Source: Flavobacteriaceae bacterium (GTDB lineage: Bacteria; Bacteroidota; Bacteroidia; Flavobacteriales; Flavobacteriaceae). Taken from it: a stretch of 64,000 nt of DNA. Location of the stretch: assembly GCA_027065775.1 (NCBI GenBank), contig JAMONN010000212.1, forward strand, positions 1-64,000, given 5' to 3'. The translations under genes and the position numbers were made by a program. The notes under the pieces were generated by a model. That model was not told the DNA's origin. It saw nothing but the letters and a program-made list of their open reading frames with translations, and did not search any database. Below, in pieces: positions 8,912 through 17,676 of the stretch; position 1 is the stretch's first letter, and each line of letters begins with the position of its first letter.

Positions 8912-9010
8912 ATGAAATATAAAGTTCGTGTAAAATTATGATATAATCAACTAAACTTAATGATTATTAAAAAATAGTATTATTTTCGCACGCTTATAAA
9001 TCAATTACTT

Positions 9011-10852
9011 ATGAACGCATTTATCCGTAAACATACTAATAACGCAAAAAATGATATTTTATCAGGTATTACAGTTGCTTTAGCCTTAGTGCCAGAAGCA
9101 GTTGCCTTTGCATTTGTTGCAGGTGTTGACCCATTAGTTGGTTTATATGCTGCGTTTATGATTGGTCTTATTACCGCAATTTTTGGCGGTAGACCTGGTA
9201 TGATTTCTGGCGCAACTGGTGCATTAGCAGTTGTTATGGTTGCTTTAGTTGCCAAAGGAAACGCTATGGGAACAGAAGCCGAAAACCTAGGTTTATACTA
9301 TCTTTTTGCCACCGTAATTTTAATGGGTATTATACAAATGCTCGCTGGACTTTTAAAACTAGGTAAATTTGTTAGATTAATTCCGCATCCTGTAATGATG
9401 GGTTTTGTAAACGGTTTGGCAATCGTGATTTTCTTATCACAATTAGGCATGTTTAAAGAAATTATAAAAGATAATTTTGGAAATAATAAAATAGAAACTG
9501 TTTCTACTGAAAAAATAATGTATGTAGAAAATGATAAAGTTTATGATTATCAAACTAATGAATTGATGTTTACTAAAAGTAATAATCAATTAATTTCTAC
9601 AAATGCAAATGTTGTTTCTTATGAAATTTATAACAATCAAGTTTTTGATGCTTCCACTAAAAAAGTAAAATTTAATTTTGAAGATAATGCTATTTATAAA
9701 ATAGAAAAGAAAGGCTTTGCAAAATCCTTTTTAAAATCCACCAAATTATATTTAATGATTGGTTTGGTTTTATTAACCATGTTATTAATGTGGGGTTTGC
9801 CTAAAATAAGCAAAAATATACCAGATGCTTTAGTAGCAATTTTAGTAGTTTCATTAATTGTAATTTTTGGTAATTTAGACGTTGCAACTGTTGGTAGTTT
9901 TATAAAAGATGGTGGCGGAAATGGTTTAAAAGGCGGTTTACCCGAATTTCAATATGCCATTTTTAATAAAATTCCATTAACATGGGAAACGCTTAAATTT
10001 ATAGGACCTTTTGCAATTATTTTAGCAGCAATCGGTTTAATAGAATCTTTAATGACCTTAAATTTAATTGATGAATTAACCGAAACTCGCGGAAACTCAA
10101 ACAGAGAATGTTTAGCGCAAGGTGGCGCAAATATTGTAACTGGTCTGTTTGGCGGAATGGGCGGTTGTGCTATGATTGGTCAATCTATCATTAACATAAA
10201 AGGTGGTGGAAGAAATCGTTTATCTGGTATTACAGCGGCTTTATTATTGTTAATATTCATTTTATTTGCCTCAGGATTAATCGAACAAGTGCCAATTGCA
10301 GCATTAGTTGGCGTTATGTTTATGGTTGTTATTGGTACATTTGCTTGGTCAAGTTTTAGAATATTACATAAAATACCTTTAGCAGATGCTTTAGTTATCA
10401 TTACCGTTTCTTTAGTAACCGTTTTTGAAGATTTAGCAGTTGCCGTTATTGTAGGTATTATTATATCTGCTTTAGTTTATGCTTGGGAGAATGCAAAACG
10501 TATTAGAGCAAGAAAACGTTTTAAAGAAGATGGTACTAAAGTTTATGAAATTTATGGACCACTTTTCTTCGGAAGTATTCAAACATTCAACACAAAATTT
10601 GATGTAAAAAACGATCCTGAAAAAGTAGAAATCGACTTTTTAGAATCTAAAGTATCAGATCATTCTGCCATAGAAGCTATTTTTAATTTAGTAGAACGTT
10701 ATCAAAATGCGAATATAGAAATCACTTTAAAACATTTATCCGAAGAATGTAAAGATATCATGGTAAAAGCTTCGCCTAAGTTACTAAATGTAATTGAAGA
10801 AAGTATTGATGACCCAAGATATCATGTGATGACAAGAACCGATTTTATTTAG
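9011..10852 (+). CDS. SulP family inorganic anion transporter with STAS domain
   Basis: The 613-residue protein has the SulP core (SGITVALALVPEAVAFAF, PGMISGATGALAVV, IPHPVMMGFVNGLAIVIFL) of many membrane segments. A C-terminal STAS domain follows (about residues 510-613, with VEIDFLESKVSDHSAIEAI). Members import sulfate, bicarbonate or similar anions, often with sodium; the substrate cannot be told here. Unusually, about 90 hydrophilic residues (about 151-242, rich in Asn, Lys and Tyr) are inserted after the FLSQLGMFKE helix, where relatives have a short loop. The insert is in frame and its codon use looks like that of the rest. Confidence 0.9.
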   Translation: MNAFIRKHTNNAKNDILSGITVALALVPEAVAFAFVAGVDPLVGLYAAFMIGLITAIFGGRPGMISGATGALAVVMVALVAKGNAMGTEAENLGLYYLFATVILMGIIQMLAGLLKLGKFVRLIPHPVMMGFVNGLAIVIFLSQLGMFKEIIKDNFGNNKIETVSTEKIMYVENDKVYDYQTNELMFTKSNNQLISTNANVVSYEIYNNQVFDASTKKVKFNFEDNAIYKIEKKGFAKSFLKSTKLYLMIGLVLLTMLLMWGLPKISKNIPDALVAILVVSLIVIFGNLDVATVGSFIKDGGGNGLKGGLPEFQYAIFNKIPLTWETLKFIGPFAIILAAIGLIESLMTLNLIDELTETRGNSNRECLAQGGANIVTGLFGGMGGCAMIGQSIINIKGGGRNRLSGITAALLLLIFILFASGLIEQVPIAALVGVMFMVVIGTFAWSSFRILHKIPLADALVIITVSLVTVFEDLAVAVIVGIIISALVYAWENAKRIRARKRFKEDGTKVYEIYGPLFFGSIQTFNTKFDVKNDPEKVEIDFLESKVSDHSAIEAIFNLVERYQNANIEITLKHLSEECKDIMVKASPKLLNVIEESIDDPRYHVMTRTDFI

Positions 10853-10900
10853 GTTTTAAAGTATAATTTATGATACTGAAACAGTAAAAAAACAACAATG

Positions 10901-10938
10901 AAAAAGCCACAAAGATTTAAATCTTTGTGGCTTTTTTT
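10901..10938. terminator. Bidirectional terminator between convergent SulP and OmpA-family genes
   Basis: A perfect 18-bp inverted repeat centred between 10918 and 10919 (AAAGCCACAAAGATTT and its complement) is flanked by A and T runs. It therefore works in both directions. It lies between the ends of two converging genes. Confidence 0.9.
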
Positions 10939-10960
10939 ATTAAGATATACTAGGTATTCA

Positions 10961-12895
10961 CTAATTTATATAGCCTAAAACTTCAGGATTCAAAATCACA
11001 AACTCTGTTCTACGGTTTTGGGCGTATTCTTCCTTAGAACATCTTACACCATCAACACATCTATTTACGGGTTGTGATTCTCCATAACCTTTTGCAGTAA
11101 TTCTATTTCTGTTAATCCCTTGACTTATTATATATTCTACTGTAGAGTCAGCTCTTCTGTTTGACAATTTAAGGTTGTATGCATCTGTTGATCTTGAATC
11201 TGTATGTGAACCACCTTCAATTTTTAAATTAGGATATTTCCTCATTATTGTAACAACCTTATTCAATTCTGTTGCTGCTGCAGGATTTATATTAGCCTTA
11301 TTTAATTCAAAATAGATAGGTTCTATATTAACCATTACTTTATTTTTAACTATTCTAACCTCGGTTGTATCAATTTCTGGTTTTAAATTAAATACTAAAT
11401 CCATTGCCTTTTTTGGTTTTTTCTTAGTTCTAATTTCACGATAATCTTCCAGAAATTTAAGTTTACTTGCTGTAAATTTGTAATCGCTTTTACAAGGTAA
11501 AGTTGTAGTAAATTCACCATTATTATCCGTATTAAGTGAGTTTTGGTCTTTACCTGTATTATCAACTATTCTAACAAACGCATTAGAAATCGGGTTCCCT
11601 GTTTTAGCATGTTTTACGATACCATTAACTGTTTGTTTACAAATTATAACTGATTTTAATTGTAATGCAATCTTAACATCACCATCTTGACTTTCACTAG
11701 TAGTAAATTCTTCAAAATCATCTTCAAATTTAGATTTATTAGCGACAATTTTTAAATTAGAATCACATGGTACGTCAAATTTAAAAACACCTCTACTATT
11801 TGTTGTTGTAGTATTTAAAACGGTTCCGATTTTATTATAAAGAGTAACTGTTGCTTTAGAAACAGGTTTGTCTTTATCGGTACTTTTAACCGTTCCTGTT
11901 AGAAATTGTGTGCATTCAAACTTTAACGGAACAATTGCCGATAAATGATAAATATCATCACTACCCTTTCCGCCTTTTCTGTTAGAAGAAAAATAACCTT
12001 CGTTTAAATCGTTATTTAAAGCATAACCAAAATCATCGCTATCGCTATTAATTGGTTGACCTAAATGCAAAGCATCAGAAATAGTATTGTCGGCATATAC
12101 TTTTACTGCATAAATGTCCAAACCACCAAAACCACCTTTTCTACTATCCGAAGAAAAGTATAAATTATTTTTACTATCCATATAAGGAAATGCTTCACGA
12201 CCTAATGTGTTTATTTTTCTCCCTAAATTTCTTGGTTTAGAATATTTACCATCAGCAAGAATATCAGCTACAAAAATGTCAGAACTTCCATAAGCACCTG
12301 GCATATCAGATGCAAAATATAATTTAGAACCGTCACGACTTACAGATGGGTGACCTACAGAGTAATTTCTATTATTAAAAGGTAATGAGGTTATATTTAT
12401 CCATTTACCTTCAAAATCAACCTCTGCTCTATAGATAGCAATATATTGTGTTTTTTCTCTGCTTTTTTCTTCTTTTTTTGCTTGTCTAATATCTCTACGA
12501 GAACCTGCACTTACTAAACTATCATTAACTCTTTCATCAGAATTAGAATTATTTCGTGTAAAATAAACTGATTTTTTATCTGGTGAAAATGAAATAGAAG
12601 ATTCATGATCTCGTGAGTTTACATTAGGAGGTAATTTTTTAATATCACTAAAACTTCCATCTTCATTAATTTTTGCTTCAAATAAATCAAGAAAAGGTTC
12701 TTTGTTATCCCATTTTTTTCCGCCACCTCTAGATGATGAAAAGATTACTTTATTATTGGTTTGATATGCTGGTCCAAAATCAGAATTTTTAGAATTAGAT
12801 TCTAAAAGTTTAATAGTATAATCTCCAGGAGTTGTTTGGGAGAAACTAATTATACCAAATGATAAGATTACGAAAAGAGTAAATATGTTTTTCAT
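10961..12895 (-). CDS. OmpA family protein with PD40 propeller and two regulatory-like beta-sandwich repeats
   Basis: This 644-residue paralogue of the protein at 291-1904 has a signal peptide (about residues 1-19). PD40 repeats follow (GSSDIFVADI, GGLDIYAVKV, GSDDIYHLSA). There are then two tandem carboxypeptidase-regulatory-like domains instead of one, each starting with a Cys (CTQFLTGTVKS and CKQTVNGIVKH). A C-terminal OmpA domain ends the protein (IYFELNKANINPAAA, GGSHTDSRSTDAYN, NRRTEFVI). It also has a charged insert in the propeller at about residues 123-150. No PorP/SprF gene is adjacent. It should link an outer-membrane complex to peptidoglycan. Confidence 0.87.
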   Translation of the reverse strand: MKNIFTLFVILSFGIISFSQTTPGDYTIKLLESNSKNSDFGPAYQTNNKVIFSSSRGGGKKWDNKEPFLDLFEAKINEDGSFSDIKKLPPNVNSRDHESSISFSPDKKSVYFTRNNSNSDERVNDSLVSAGSRRDIRQAKKEEKSREKTQYIAIYRAEVDFEGKWINITSLPFNNRNYSVGHPSVSRDGSKLYFASDMPGAYGSSDIFVADILADGKYSKPRNLGRKINTLGREAFPYMDSKNNLYFSSDSRKGGFGGLDIYAVKVYADNTISDALHLGQPINSDSDDFGYALNNDLNEGYFSSNRKGGKGSDDIYHLSAIVPLKFECTQFLTGTVKSTDKDKPVSKATVTLYNKIGTVLNTTTTNSRGVFKFDVPCDSNLKIVANKSKFEDDFEEFTTSESQDGDVKIALQLKSVIICKQTVNGIVKHAKTGNPISNAFVRIVDNTGKDQNSLNTDNNGEFTTTLPCKSDYKFTASKLKFLEDYREIRTKKKPKKAMDLVFNLKPEIDTTEVRIVKNKVMVNIEPIYFELNKANINPAAATELNKVVTIMRKYPNLKIEGGSHTDSRSTDAYNLKLSNRRADSTVEYIISQGINRNRITAKGYGESQPVNRCVDGVRCSKEEYAQNRRTEFVILNPEVLGYIN

Positions 12896-12924
12896 TTCTA
12901 AGAAATGTTTAGAGGTTTATATTA

Positions 12925-13227
12925 TTATTCTACCATTTTAAATGTAGTAGCTACAAATCTATTATCAATAATTTTGCCAGTAATTTTTGCTTTTCTTATA
13001 ACTTCACAAAAACCGTCTTTTTTATTATGTGCATCGCCATGATCATCAATTTTAGTGCCATCCACAAAATATGCTTTACCATCTATTTTAATTGCTAAAT
13101 CACAACCTTTTTGACTTGTCATGCCAAATTGACATTGACCACAAGATGCTTCTACTATTTGAGACACTTCATTTTTCTTTGTACAAGAAAGCGCTAAAAA
13201 AACGAGTAGTATTGCAATTTTTTTCAT
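12925..13227 (-). CDS. DUF6370 family lipoprotein
   Basis: The 100-residue protein has a lipoprotein signal ending in LALSC (Cys about residue 15). The mature part carries CGQCQFGM, GCDLAIKIDGKAYFVDGT and DDHGDAHNKKDGFC, the conserved pattern I associate with DUF6370. The Cys and His residues suggest metal binding, but no function is established to my knowledge. It has its own TAGATTTG promoter box just beyond the preceding glycosyltransferase gene, and the OmpA-family gene follows 30 bases downstream. Confidence 0.8.
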   Translation of the reverse strand: MKKIAILLVFLALSCTKKNEVSQIVEASCGQCQFGMTSQKGCDLAIKIDGKAYFVDGTKIDDHGDAHNKKDGFCEVIRKAKITGKIIDNRFVATTFKMVE

Positions 13228-13246
13228 GAGATAAATATTTAGATTG

Positions 13247-13254
13247 CAAATCTA
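13247..13254 (-). promoter_or_regulatory. -7 promoter box (TAGATTTG) of the DUF6370 gene
   Basis: The minus strand reads TAGATTTG, an exact TAnnTTTG match, 19 bases upstream of the DUF6370 ATG and just past the stop codon of the glycosyltransferase gene. Confidence 0.5.
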
Positions 13255-13261
13255 AGGTTAT

Positions 13262-14290
13262 TTATTGAAACTTAGCAATAATTTCATCAACAGAAATACC
13301 TTGCATTATGTTTTCATAACCTTCACAGATTTTATTTCCATAAATGGAACAAGGTAAATCTGGGTATTGTTTTCTATTAGGTAAGATACAGTTTTCTTGT
13401 TGTAAAAAAGGAACAAATCCTGCAAACGGATGCGTAACACCCCAAATTGTAATTGTTTTTACACCAAACATTGCAGAAAAATGTGCATTACCAGAATCCA
13501 TTGCTAACATTGCGTCTAAATTTGCAATAAGTTGCAATTCTTCTTTTAGATTTAATTGCCCAGCAACATTTAAAACATTTTTATGTTTCTTGGCCATTTT
13601 AGTTAATATTTCAACTTCCTTTTTTCCGCCACCAAAAAGAAATATTTGATTCTCCTTTGCCAATTCTTCCAAAACGTTCTCTGTTAAATCTAACGGATAC
13701 ATTTTGCCTTTATATTGAGCGAAAGGAGCAATGCCTATCCATTTTTTTGAAGATTCTTCTAAGGAATTTATTAAAATTGTATTAGGTCTATTTGGTTTTT
13801 TAGGAAAAACATGTTTTGATAAATCAACTTTCACATCTAAATTTCTAAAAACATCTGCATATCTTTCGTGTGTTGTTTTTAATTGTTTGAATAACTTATT
13901 TTTGGTTCTTGTTAATGCTTTTTTTTCTGCTCTGCCTTTATTTATGGAAGCGTTTTTTATACCAAATAACATTAAAAAAGAACGTACTATTTTTGAGCGT
14001 AAAACATTATGTGTGTCAGCAACGTGTGTGATTTTTAGTTTCTTTAATTCTTTCGCTAATTTATATAAACCTAGAAATCCTTTGTGTTTATTTTTTGTGT
14101 CCGCAGTATAAAAATTTACATTATCGCCTAAAATAGTTTCATCAAAAATGGGTTTTAAAAAACCACGTGATAAAACCGTGATTTTCACATTTTTATTTTG
14201 ATTTAAAACACAACGTATTACAGGTGCAAGCATTGCCACATCACCCATTGCGGAAAGTCGTATTACTAATATGTGTTTTTCTTTTGTCAT
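13262..14290 (-). CDS. Glycosyltransferase family 9 (heptosyltransferase-like)
   Basis: The 342-residue protein has the GT9 N-terminal pattern HILVIRLSAMGDVAMLAPV and the C-terminal nucleotide-sugar site ANLDAMLAMDSGNAHFSAMF followed by TIWGVTHP. Members transfer a heptose or similar sugar to lipopolysaccharide at the inner membrane; the exact sugar is unknown. I start at ATG 14290 rather than 14299 because it forms a TAATG overlap with the stop of the patatin-like gene, indicating translational coupling. Confidence 0.88.
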   Translation of the reverse strand: MTKEKHILVIRLSAMGDVAMLAPVIRCVLNQNKNVKITVLSRGFLKPIFDETILGDNVNFYTADTKNKHKGFLGLYKLAKELKKLKITHVADTHNVLRSKIVRSFLMLFGIKNASINKGRAEKKALTRTKNKLFKQLKTTHERYADVFRNLDVKVDLSKHVFPKKPNRPNTILINSLEESSKKWIGIAPFAQYKGKMYPLDLTENVLEELAKENQIFLFGGGKKEVEILTKMAKKHKNVLNVAGQLNLKEELQLIANLDAMLAMDSGNAHFSAMFGVKTITIWGVTHPFAGFVPFLQQENCILPNRKQYPDLPCSIYGNKICEGYENIMQGISVDEIIAKFQ

Positions 14291-15624
14291 TATAGCCAAT
14301 TTAAATCGTTCATTGCATCGCTAAAAGTTTGGTGACCTTTTGCAAAAATATAATCGCCATTAATGGTTTTTGACCATTGAATTGGTTCGTTAATAATTTC
14401 TGATTTTTCCCATTTATCAAAACATTTTATGATTAAATCTAGTTCTTTTTTTTCGGTTATATCCATATCTAAATCATATAATTGTTTGATAAATTCATCC
14501 GATTCATCGTTCACAATTTGAGGAGAAAGTCTAATAAATCGATGTTCATGATCATTTTTATTTAAATCACCTGAAAATAAATTAATGCAAGTACTATAAT
14601 TCGACCAAGTTTGAGGTTCAAACAAAATAGATTGAGACATATTTGATAAAGTAGATTTAAAAAATTTTAAACCAATAAAAGATTTTTTTGGTCTTTTAAT
14701 TAATCGACCTAAAAAAGTGCCTTTTTTAAGTGTTTTTTTAAAATCGATATAGCCTTCTTTATTGTGTATTATTTTTTTTCTAAAAAGCGTTCCATAATAT
14801 TCATCTCTAAATTTTTGAGCAATTTCATTAGATGTAATTTTACTTGCAGTACCAAGAGATAAAATATAAATATCTTCGCGTTTTATACCATTTGCTAATG
14901 CTTCGGTTAAACCTGCTTCAACTGGGTTATTAAAACCACCAAGTGCGCCATCCCAAAGGTAAAAGCGTTTTCTGGTATTTTTTGGACTAAAAACGGCTGG
15001 GAAATCGAAGTAATTAATTGGTGCATTTGATGAACCATGAATTGCTTCTACCAAACTCACTTCGTCAAAATGATCATGGTTTGCAATGATTTCTGCTCTT
15101 GCTTTACTGTTTTTATTAGATCTAAAAAATTTTGCTCTGCGATTAATAATGTCAAAGGTTGCCACAACAATTTCTAAACTATCTTTACCAATTATATTTG
15201 GCAATTTGGTTAAATTTATTGCATTTAGTGGTTTTTTATCATCTACTAATAACAAATCTACTAATGCTTGTTTTTTTTTAGTTGTTGAATATTTTGCGCC
15301 TAAATTTTTAACATTAAAAAATCGTAAAAAGTTGGTAGGAAAATATTGTTCTTTTCGTTTTAATTTAGTAAAAATAGCATTGGTAATTTCTTCTTTTTGA
15401 AATAGGTCAAGTATTTTTTTAAAAGTCCAATTGCAAGATAATGCTGCTAAAACCATGCTACCGCCAGAATTTGCTATTACCAAATCAAAATGTCTTAGTA
15501 CTTCATGACCTTTAATAATCTTGTTAGGGTATTTTTTCTGAAAAATTTTCTCTAAAGTAAGTACTTGTAAAATTGCCCAACTTCCGCCGCCATCTAAAGA
15601 AAGAATTTTATATTTTTTTGCCAT
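14290..15624 (-). CDS. Patatin-like phospholipase family protein
   Basis: The 444-residue protein begins with the oxyanion-hole motif SLDGGGSWAIL (about residues 9-19). The nucleophile motif is ANSGGS (about 52-57), a variant of GxSxG with Ala at the first position. The second catalytic Asp lies in LWDGALGGFNNPVEA. This Ser-Asp dyad architecture is that of patatin lipases and acyl hydrolases. There is no signal peptide. The stop codon overlaps the start of the glycosyltransferase gene, so the pair may act together on envelope lipids (inference). Confidence 0.85.
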   Translation of the reverse strand: MAKKYKILSLDGGGSWAILQVLTLEKIFQKKYPNKIIKGHEVLRHFDLVIANSGGSMVLAALSCNWTFKKILDLFQKEEITNAIFTKLKRKEQYFPTNFLRFFNVKNLGAKYSTTKKKQALVDLLLVDDKKPLNAINLTKLPNIIGKDSLEIVVATFDIINRRAKFFRSNKNSKARAEIIANHDHFDEVSLVEAIHGSSNAPINYFDFPAVFSPKNTRKRFYLWDGALGGFNNPVEAGLTEALANGIKREDIYILSLGTASKITSNEIAQKFRDEYYGTLFRKKIIHNKEGYIDFKKTLKKGTFLGRLIKRPKKSFIGLKFFKSTLSNMSQSILFEPQTWSNYSTCINLFSGDLNKNDHEHRFIRLSPQIVNDESDEFIKQLYDLDMDITEKKELDLIIKCFDKWEKSEIINEPIQWSKTINGDYIFAKGHQTFSDAMNDLNWL

Positions 15625-15713
15625 CTTTTATGTTTTTTAGGGTTGTTGTTTTGTAAAACGATTTACAAAATAATATTTTCAAAAATTAACCTTTTTAAAG
15701 ATTAATGGGAATG

Positions 15714-16784
15714 CTATTTTTTAATAATTTTCTCTTGATGTTTGATAGATTCTTGATGAATTTCTCTATAAATATTATTTATAAATTTATTACTTAAATC
15801 TAAGTTTTCACCATTTTTTATACTTTTTTCAATAATATCGTTCCATCTATTTTGTTGTAAAATAGCGACATTTTGTTTCTTTTTTTCTTTACCAATTTGT
15901 TCCGAAACTTCCATTCTTTTTGCTAAGGTACGAAGTAATTTTGCATCTATAAAATCAATTTCATCTCTTAGAGTTTCTAATTTTGTAATCGAAGATGTTT
16001 TTTCAAAACTACTTTTTCTAACTTTAAGTTTTTCAGTTAATTCCTTTAAAACTGTTGGTGTTATTTGTTGTTTTGCATCGCTCCAAGCTTTGTTAGGGTT
16101 GCAATGTGTTTCTATCATTAAACCATCAAATTTCAAATCTAGTGCTGTTTGAGAAACGTCAAAAATTCTGGTTCTTTCGCCACAAATATGCGAAGGATCA
16201 TTTATTAATGGTATTTCTGGCATTCTATTTTTAAAATCTATCGCAATTTGCCAATTTGGGTTGTTACGGTATTTTGTTTTTTGATATGATGAAAAACCTC
16301 TATGAATAGCACCAATATTTTGAATGTTTACTTTTTGTAATCTTTCAATAGCACCTAACCACAATTCTAAATCAGGATTTATAGGATTTTTTACCAAAAC
16401 TATTTTTTCGGTATTTTCTAAAGCATCAGCGATTTCTTGTACAGCAAACGGATTTACAGTAGTTCTTGCGCCAATCCATAAAATATCTACATCGTGTTTC
16501 AATGCTAATTTTACGTGTTCTCTATTTGCTACTTCAACAGCAATTAATAAACCTGTTTCTTTTTTAACACGTTGTAACCAAGGTAATGCAAGTGCGCCAA
16601 CGCCTTCAAAATTGCCAGGTCGAGTTCTTGGTTTCCAAACTCCTGCTCTAAAAATGGTAGCATCGGTGTTTTTTAATTCATGAGCAATTTCTAAAACTTG
16701 TTCTTCTGTTTCTGCACTACATGGACCTGCGATTACCAGCGGATGTGCTAATTTCATGTCTTCTAACCATTTATTATTTTTCAT
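15714..16784 (-). CDS. Bifunctional DAHP synthase / chorismate mutase type II
   Basis: The 356-residue enzyme joins an N-terminal class I-beta DAHP synthase to a C-terminal AroQ chorismate mutase. The first part shows GPCSAETEEQVLEIA, FRAGVWKPRTRPGNFEGVG and DPSHICGERTRI. The mutase part is about residues 265-345, with LRDEIDFIDAKLLRTLAKRM. Together they make the first shikimate-pathway intermediate and convert chorismate to prephenate. The fusion is normal in Bacteroidota. It is the last gene of the aromatic amino acid operon, 15 bases after the prephenate dehydrogenase gene. Confidence 0.95.
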   Translation of the reverse strand: MKNNKWLEDMKLAHPLVIAGPCSAETEEQVLEIAHELKNTDATIFRAGVWKPRTRPGNFEGVGALALPWLQRVKKETGLLIAVEVANREHVKLALKHDVDILWIGARTTVNPFAVQEIADALENTEKIVLVKNPINPDLELWLGAIERLQKVNIQNIGAIHRGFSSYQKTKYRNNPNWQIAIDFKNRMPEIPLINDPSHICGERTRIFDVSQTALDLKFDGLMIETHCNPNKAWSDAKQQITPTVLKELTEKLKVRKSSFEKTSSITKLETLRDEIDFIDAKLLRTLAKRMEVSEQIGKEKKKQNVAILQQNRWNDIIEKSIKNGENLDLSNKFINNIYREIHQESIKHQEKIIKK

Positions 16785-16799
16785 ACTAATTTGTTTTAT

Positions 16800-17645
16800 T
16801 TATTTAATAATTCCGTTAAGGATTTTTTTAATGTGATTTGTTTCATTCATAGAACGAAATAAATCTTCTTCGTTAGAATTTTGTAAATGCCTTTTAAACT
16901 CTTGCAAATTACTAATATATTCGTCTAATGATTTTAAAATATTCTTTTTATTTTGAATAAATATTGGTGTCCAAGTTTTTGGGGAACTTTTTGCTAAACG
17001 TACCGTAGATTCAAAACCACTACCAGCCATATCAAAAATATTTTTTTCGCCTTTTTCGATTTCTAAAACCGTTTTACCCAACATAAAAGAACTAATATGT
17101 GATAAATGCGACACATAAGCAATATGTTTATCGTGTTGTTTAGCGTCATCTATAAAAACGGTTCTCATTTTTATTGGTTTTAACAATTCTTCTAACTTTA
17201 GTAATTGTTTTTTATCGCTTAAATCTTGTTCGCAAATAATATTTACTTTACCTGTAAAAAGGTTTTTAATGGCTGCATTTGGTCCTGAAAATTCAGTTCC
17301 TGCTATTGGATGCATGGCAATAAAATTTTTCCTTTTCGGATGATTTCTTACATGATTACAAACTGCTTCTTTGGTAGAACCAACATCAAAAACCAAGGTG
17401 TTATCCTGTATAGTATTTAAAACTTCTAAAGTGATTTTAGGTGTTACATCAACAGGAATTGCGATAATAACCACATCTACATTCTGAATATTTTCTAATT
17501 TAATTATCTTAGAAACCAAACCTAATTTTAATGCTTTTTCTTGATGTTCTTTTTTATTGTCTATACCTAAAATAGTATGATTTTTTTTAAGTTCTAGCGC
17601 TAAAGAACCACCAATTAAACCCAAACCTATTATTGCTATTTTCAT
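16800..17645 (-). CDS. tyrA: Prephenate dehydrogenase
   Basis: The 281-residue protein opens with the NAD(P)-binding motif KIAIIGLGLIGGSLALEL. It contains the conserved HPIAGTEFSGP stretch (about residues 117-127) and HIAYVSHLSHISSFML (about 177-192). It oxidises prephenate to 4-hydroxyphenylpyruvate for tyrosine synthesis. I use ATG 17645, which puts the dinucleotide fold at the N-terminus. The longer start at 17666 adds seven residues derived from the intergenic repeat. Confidence 0.92.
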   Translation of the reverse strand: MKIAIIGLGLIGGSLALELKKNHTILGIDNKKEHQEKALKLGLVSKIIKLENIQNVDVVIIAIPVDVTPKITLEVLNTIQDNTLVFDVGSTKEAVCNHVRNHPKRKNFIAMHPIAGTEFSGPNAAIKNLFTGKVNIICEQDLSDKKQLLKLEELLKPIKMRTVFIDDAKQHDKHIAYVSHLSHISSFMLGKTVLEIEKGEKNIFDMAGSGFESTVRLAKSSPKTWTPIFIQNKKNILKSLDEYISNLQEFKRHLQNSNEEDLFRSMNETNHIKKILNGIIK

Positions 17646-17676
17646 ATTTTGTTTTGTTACAGACATTCAAAGAGTT

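Noticed and set aside
16324-16683. 119-codon frame opposite the DAHP synthase gene
   Set aside because: It is an antisense shadow of a highly conserved enzyme; the composition follows the opposite strand's codons.
17646-17666. Longer start of prephenate dehydrogenase
   Set aside because: The extra seven residues come from the intergenic repeat; the NAD-binding fold begins exactly at ATG 17645.
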